From assembly GCA_006227095.1 (NCBI GenBank), contig SBFZ01000326.1, positions 1 through 8,643 on the forward strand: a DNA stretch of 8,643 bases, read 5' to 3'. The DNA comes from Bacteroidota bacterium. GTDB taxonomy: Bacteria > Bacteroidota > Bacteroidia > Bacteroidales > VadinHA17. Both the position numbers and the translations under genes were made by a program. The notes under the pieces were generated by a model. It was given only the letters and a program-made list of their open reading frames with translations. It did no database searches and was not told the origin of the DNA. This document shows positions 6,856-8,643 of the stretch, one piece after another; positions within the stretch are counted from its first letter, which is position 1; each line of letters opens with the position of its first letter.

Positions 6856-7221
6856 ATGGCAGGAGTAATGATTGTTGAAGATGACGCCGCACTGCGCGAA
6901 TTGCTCAGGGACTCCCTCGAGAAAAGAAAATATACTGTTATTACCGCTGCTGACGGCAGGGAGGCGCTCGCCAGGTTCCGTCCCTCCGTGGTTGACCTTG
7001 TAATCACAGACCTGCTGATGCCGGAGGAGGACGGACTGATGGTGATCATGAAGATCAGGGAGGTAAAACCCGCAACCAGGGTGATAGCCATCAGTGGCGG
7101 AGGCAGGGCAGGCCCGGGAAGTTATCTTCTGATGGCAAGCAAACTGGGAGCTGACCATATCATGTCAAAACCATTCCTGCCGTCAGAACTGGTGCAGAAA
7201 GTCAAGGAACTCCTTGGTTAA
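6856..7221 (+). CDS. Receiver-only response regulator
   Basis: 121 residues forming one REC domain with no output domain. The acidic pair Asp9-Asp10 (IVEDD), phosphoacceptor Asp52 (LVITDLLMPEEDG), Ser80 (AISGG) and Lys105-Pro106 are all present, so phosphorylation should work. The segment SGGGRAGPGSYLLMASKLGA is typical of a subfamily of stand-alone receivers. I chose ATG at 6856 because MAGVMIVEDD places the first strand normally; GTG at 6847 is in frame and would add three residues. A tiny ATG-AAA-CTG-TGA frame (6839-6850) ends just upstream. The gene follows the sensorless kinase by 29 bases, so the two probably form a phosphotransfer pair. With no DNA-binding domain the output must be by protein contact or by passing phosphate on to another protein. 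Confidence 0.9.
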   Translation: MAGVMIVEDDAALRELLRDSLEKRKYTVITAADGREALARFRPSVVDLVITDLLMPEEDGLMVIMKIREVKPATRVIAISGGGRAGPGSYLLMASKLGADHIMSKPFLPSELVQKVKELLG

Positions 7222-7279
7222 ACATTATCTGCCCTGACTTGTTTCTGAGTAAAATATGAACCAATAAATATTCAATGAT

Positions 7280-7768
7280 ATGTTAACAAAAAAAGTTGAA
7301 GAGTTCTGCAACAGGCAGATCGAAAGAGAAGGTAACTCATCAAACCTCTACCTCGCCATGGCTTCATTTGCCGAGGCTAAAGGACTTGCCGGCATCGCCG
7401 CATGGCTTTATGCCCAGGCTGAGGAGGAGAGAGGTCACATGCTGAAGTTCATCAGGTGGGTCAATGAACGTGGTGGCAATGCCATCATTCCTGAATTCAA
7501 AAAGCCCCCGGTGAAATACAAGGGTATAAATGAAATCTTTGCCGAGGTCCTCAAACATGAGCAGTTCATTACTGCAAGTATCAACGAGGTCCTGGAAGTC
7601 GCCATCGCCGAGAAGGATCATGCAACCGTCAACTGGATCCAGTGGTTCGTCAGCGAACAGGTTGAAGAAGAGAGCAGTGCACAGCAGATCCTTGATAAAC
7701 TGCAGCTTGCAGGCCCGCAAGGAGTCTACTTCCTTGACCGTGACATCATGAATCTCAGGGGCAAATAA
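7280..7768 (+). CDS. ftnA: Bacterial non-haem ferritin
   Basis: 162 residues, a complete four-helix-bundle ferritin that would assemble as a 24-subunit cage oxidising Fe(II) and storing Fe(III) in the cytosol. The ferroxidase residues fall at the same numbers as in E. coli FtnA: Glu17, Tyr24, Glu50, His53, Glu94, Glu126, Gln127, Glu129 and Glu130. Key stretches are AEEERGHM, KHEQFITASINEV and QWFVSEQVEEE, and the C-terminal YFLDRDIM also matches the family. The haem-ligand methionine arrangement of bacterioferritin is not seen. The ATG at 7280 matches the family start and has an A/T-rich leader without Shine-Dalgarno sequence. The 58 bases before it contain no clear terminator and no convincing TAnnTTTG box, so it may be read from upstream. 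A strong terminator follows. Confidence 0.95.
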   Translation: MLTKKVEEFCNRQIEREGNSSNLYLAMASFAEAKGLAGIAAWLYAQAEEERGHMLKFIRWVNERGGNAIIPEFKKPPVKYKGINEIFAEVLKHEQFITASINEVLEVAIAEKDHATVNWIQWFVSEQVEEESSAQQILDKLQLAGPQGVYFLDRDIMNLRGK

Positions 7769-7791
7769 TCAGCAACTGACAAAATACTCTG

Positions 7792-7821
7792 AAAAAACCG
7801 GGTCTGATTCCCGGTTTTTTT
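7792..7821. terminator. Bidirectional intrinsic terminator after ferritin
   Basis: CCGGG (7798-7802) pairs with CCCGG (7810-7814) around a seven-base loop TCTGATT. The stem is extended by six A (7792-7797) against seven T (7815-7821). The A and T runs give a U tract in either direction, suited to the converging ferritin and S41 peptidase genes. It begins 23 bases after the ferritin stop. Confidence 0.9.
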
Positions 7822-7883
7822 GTGACCTCTGGCCACGCCTGTGGTAATTTCATGTCCGGAAGGCGCATCAGTAACATTGCCTT

Positions 7884-7910
7884 CCCGATCCGCCAGCCGG
7901 CGGATGCGGG
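7884..7910. repeat. GC-rich imperfect hairpin, possible REP-like dispersed element
   Basis: ATCCGCC (7888-7894) and GGCGGAT (7899-7905) form a perfect 7-bp stem with an AGCC loop. Outside a single bulged G (7906), CCCG (7884-7887) pairs with CGGG (7907-7910), giving 11 pairs in all. No T or A tract follows on either strand, so it is not a standard terminator. It lies 10 bases after the peptidase stop codon in the intergenic gap, the usual place for REP-type palindromes. Only one copy is in the window, so its repeat status is inferred. The rest of 7822-7883 shows nothing recognisable. Confidence 0.5.
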
Positions 7911-7920
7911 ACAAAACTGC

Positions 7921-8643
7921 CTATTGCCTGACCCTCACCGGGTACGGAGGCCTTACAGGCTCAGCCGGCGGGTTCTTTTCCAGCTCCTTCAAAGCCACCT
8001 CGATGGCCTTCTCAAGCTGTGGATCTTTCCCGCTGATGACATCGGCGGGCCATTGTTCCACTTCAATGTCGGGAGCCACACCAACATTCTCAACAACAAA
8101 TCCGTCTTCCGTCCAGATAGCCAGGTTGGGGGCCGTAACCATTCCTCCGTCCATCAGCTCGGGGAATCCGAGGGTTCCAACCAGGCCGCCCCATGTTCGT
8201 TTGCCTACGAGGGTACCCACCCCGAACTTCCGGAACATCCAGGGAAGCATGTCTCCGCCTGACCCTGCGGTCTCATCGATAATCATCACCTTTGGTCCCT
8301 GTATTGAGGCACTGGGTGTCTTGAGATCATTGCCATAGCGCATGTTCCAGTATGACTGCACCGGGCGACGGAGCAGGTCTATGTAATAATCTGCAATGAG
8401 GCCGCCGCCGTTGAAACGTTCGTCAATGATGATTGCCTTCCTGTTGGCCTGGGGGAAGAAGTATCTCTTGAAGTACTCATGACCCTGGCCGGAGGTATTT
8501 GGAACATACACGTATGCCACCTTCCCGTCAGTGGCCTCAGTCACCTTTTTCAGGTTACCCTCAACCCAGTCACGGTTTCTCAGGCTCAGCTCATTGCCGA
8601 TGGGTACCACCCTGATGACCCTTGATCCGTTATAGTCCGGGTT
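7921..8643 (-). CDS. Tricorn-type S41 serine peptidase, C-terminal part only (5' end beyond window)
   Basis: The frame is open to the window edge, so the N-terminal part, normally beta-propeller and PDZ domains in Tricorn-like proteins, is outside. The GTG at 8610 is internal. 240 residues are visible and form the C-terminal catalytic domain. RNRDWVEGNLKKV and AYVYVPNTSGQG resemble the start of the Tricorn core C2 region, IIDERFNGGG is the usual S41 strand-turn, and ETAGSGGD carries the likely nucleophile, visible Ser128. VVENVGVAPDIEV carries visible Glu185, matching the glutamate of the Ser/His/Ser/Glu tetrad. The Ser/His pair contributed by the earlier domain is not in the window. KRTWGGLVG and DPQLEKAIEVALKEL complete the fold. 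The C-terminus is a short Pro-rich tail. Such proteins degrade oligopeptides; bacterial versions are often exported, but no signal peptide can be seen here. It converges on the ferritin gene and is unrelated in operon terms. Confidence 0.88.
   Translation of the reverse strand, partial: NPDYNGSRVIRVVPIGNELSLRNRDWVEGNLKKVTEATDGKVAYVYVPNTSGQGHEYFKRYFFPQANRKAIIIDERFNGGGLIADYYIDLLRRPVQSYWNMRYGNDLKTPSASIQGPKVMIIDETAGSGGDMLPWMFRKFGVGTLVGKRTWGGLVGTLGFPELMDGGMVTAPNLAIWTEDGFVVENVGVAPDIEVEQWPADVISGKDPQLEKAIEVALKELEKNPPAEPVRPPYPVRVRQ

Noticed and set aside
7822..8338. Two overlapping plus-strand frames of 146 and 165 residues opposite the S41 peptidase
   Set aside because: They are antisense to strongly conserved peptidase codons, begin in the hairpin/intergenic region, and show no recognisable motif.

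Overview
The window reads as ordinary chromosome from a member of the Bacteroidota, probably a Bacteroidales-like lineage of moderate GC. Four things point there: an LptD outer-membrane protein with the sequence character of that phylum; a three-gene rpsF-rpsR-rplI operon with neither priB nor ssb inside it; a DnaX with a phylum-style C-terminus; and TAnnTTTG-type -7 promoter boxes between the divergent rpsF and dnaX genes. Most starts lack a Shine-Dalgarno sequence and have A/T-rich leaders, which also fits.

Layout, left to right. (1) Positions 1-2941, plus strand: an lptD gene lacking only its N-terminus, followed closely by ridA. (2) Positions 2942-3102: a convergent junction with a bidirectional terminator. 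(3) Positions 3103-4187, minus strand: rpsF-rpsR-rplI (bS6, bS18, bL9). (4) Positions 4188-4319: a divergent promoter region. (5) Positions 4320-7768, plus strand: dnaX, a sensorless histidine kinase, a receiver-only response regulator and a ferritin. (6) Positions 7769-7920: a second convergent junction, with a terminator and a separate GC-rich REP-like hairpin. (7) Positions 7921-8643, minus strand: the C-terminal catalytic part of a Tricorn-type S41 peptidase that runs off the right edge. No stretch without a gene exceeds 300 bases, and I saw no tRNA, rRNA, CRISPR array, insertion sequence or phage gene.

How the genes work together. LptD inserts lipopolysaccharide into the outer membrane, RidA removes reactive enamine/imine intermediates, the three r-proteins build the ribosome, and DnaX loads the replication clamp. 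The kinase and receiver next to each other look like a two-component pair or phosphorelay fragment whose signal and output lie elsewhere. Ferritin stores iron with an intact ferroxidase centre. I see no multi-gene novel system. The most interesting signal is a run of ten A residues in dnaX, exactly at the end of the clamp-loader core. Slippage there in either direction would end translation within a few codons and give a short gamma-like protein beside full-length tau. Secondary points are an LptD with exactly two cysteines, a Gln/Gly/Pro-rich insert in its barrel, and the REP-like hairpin.
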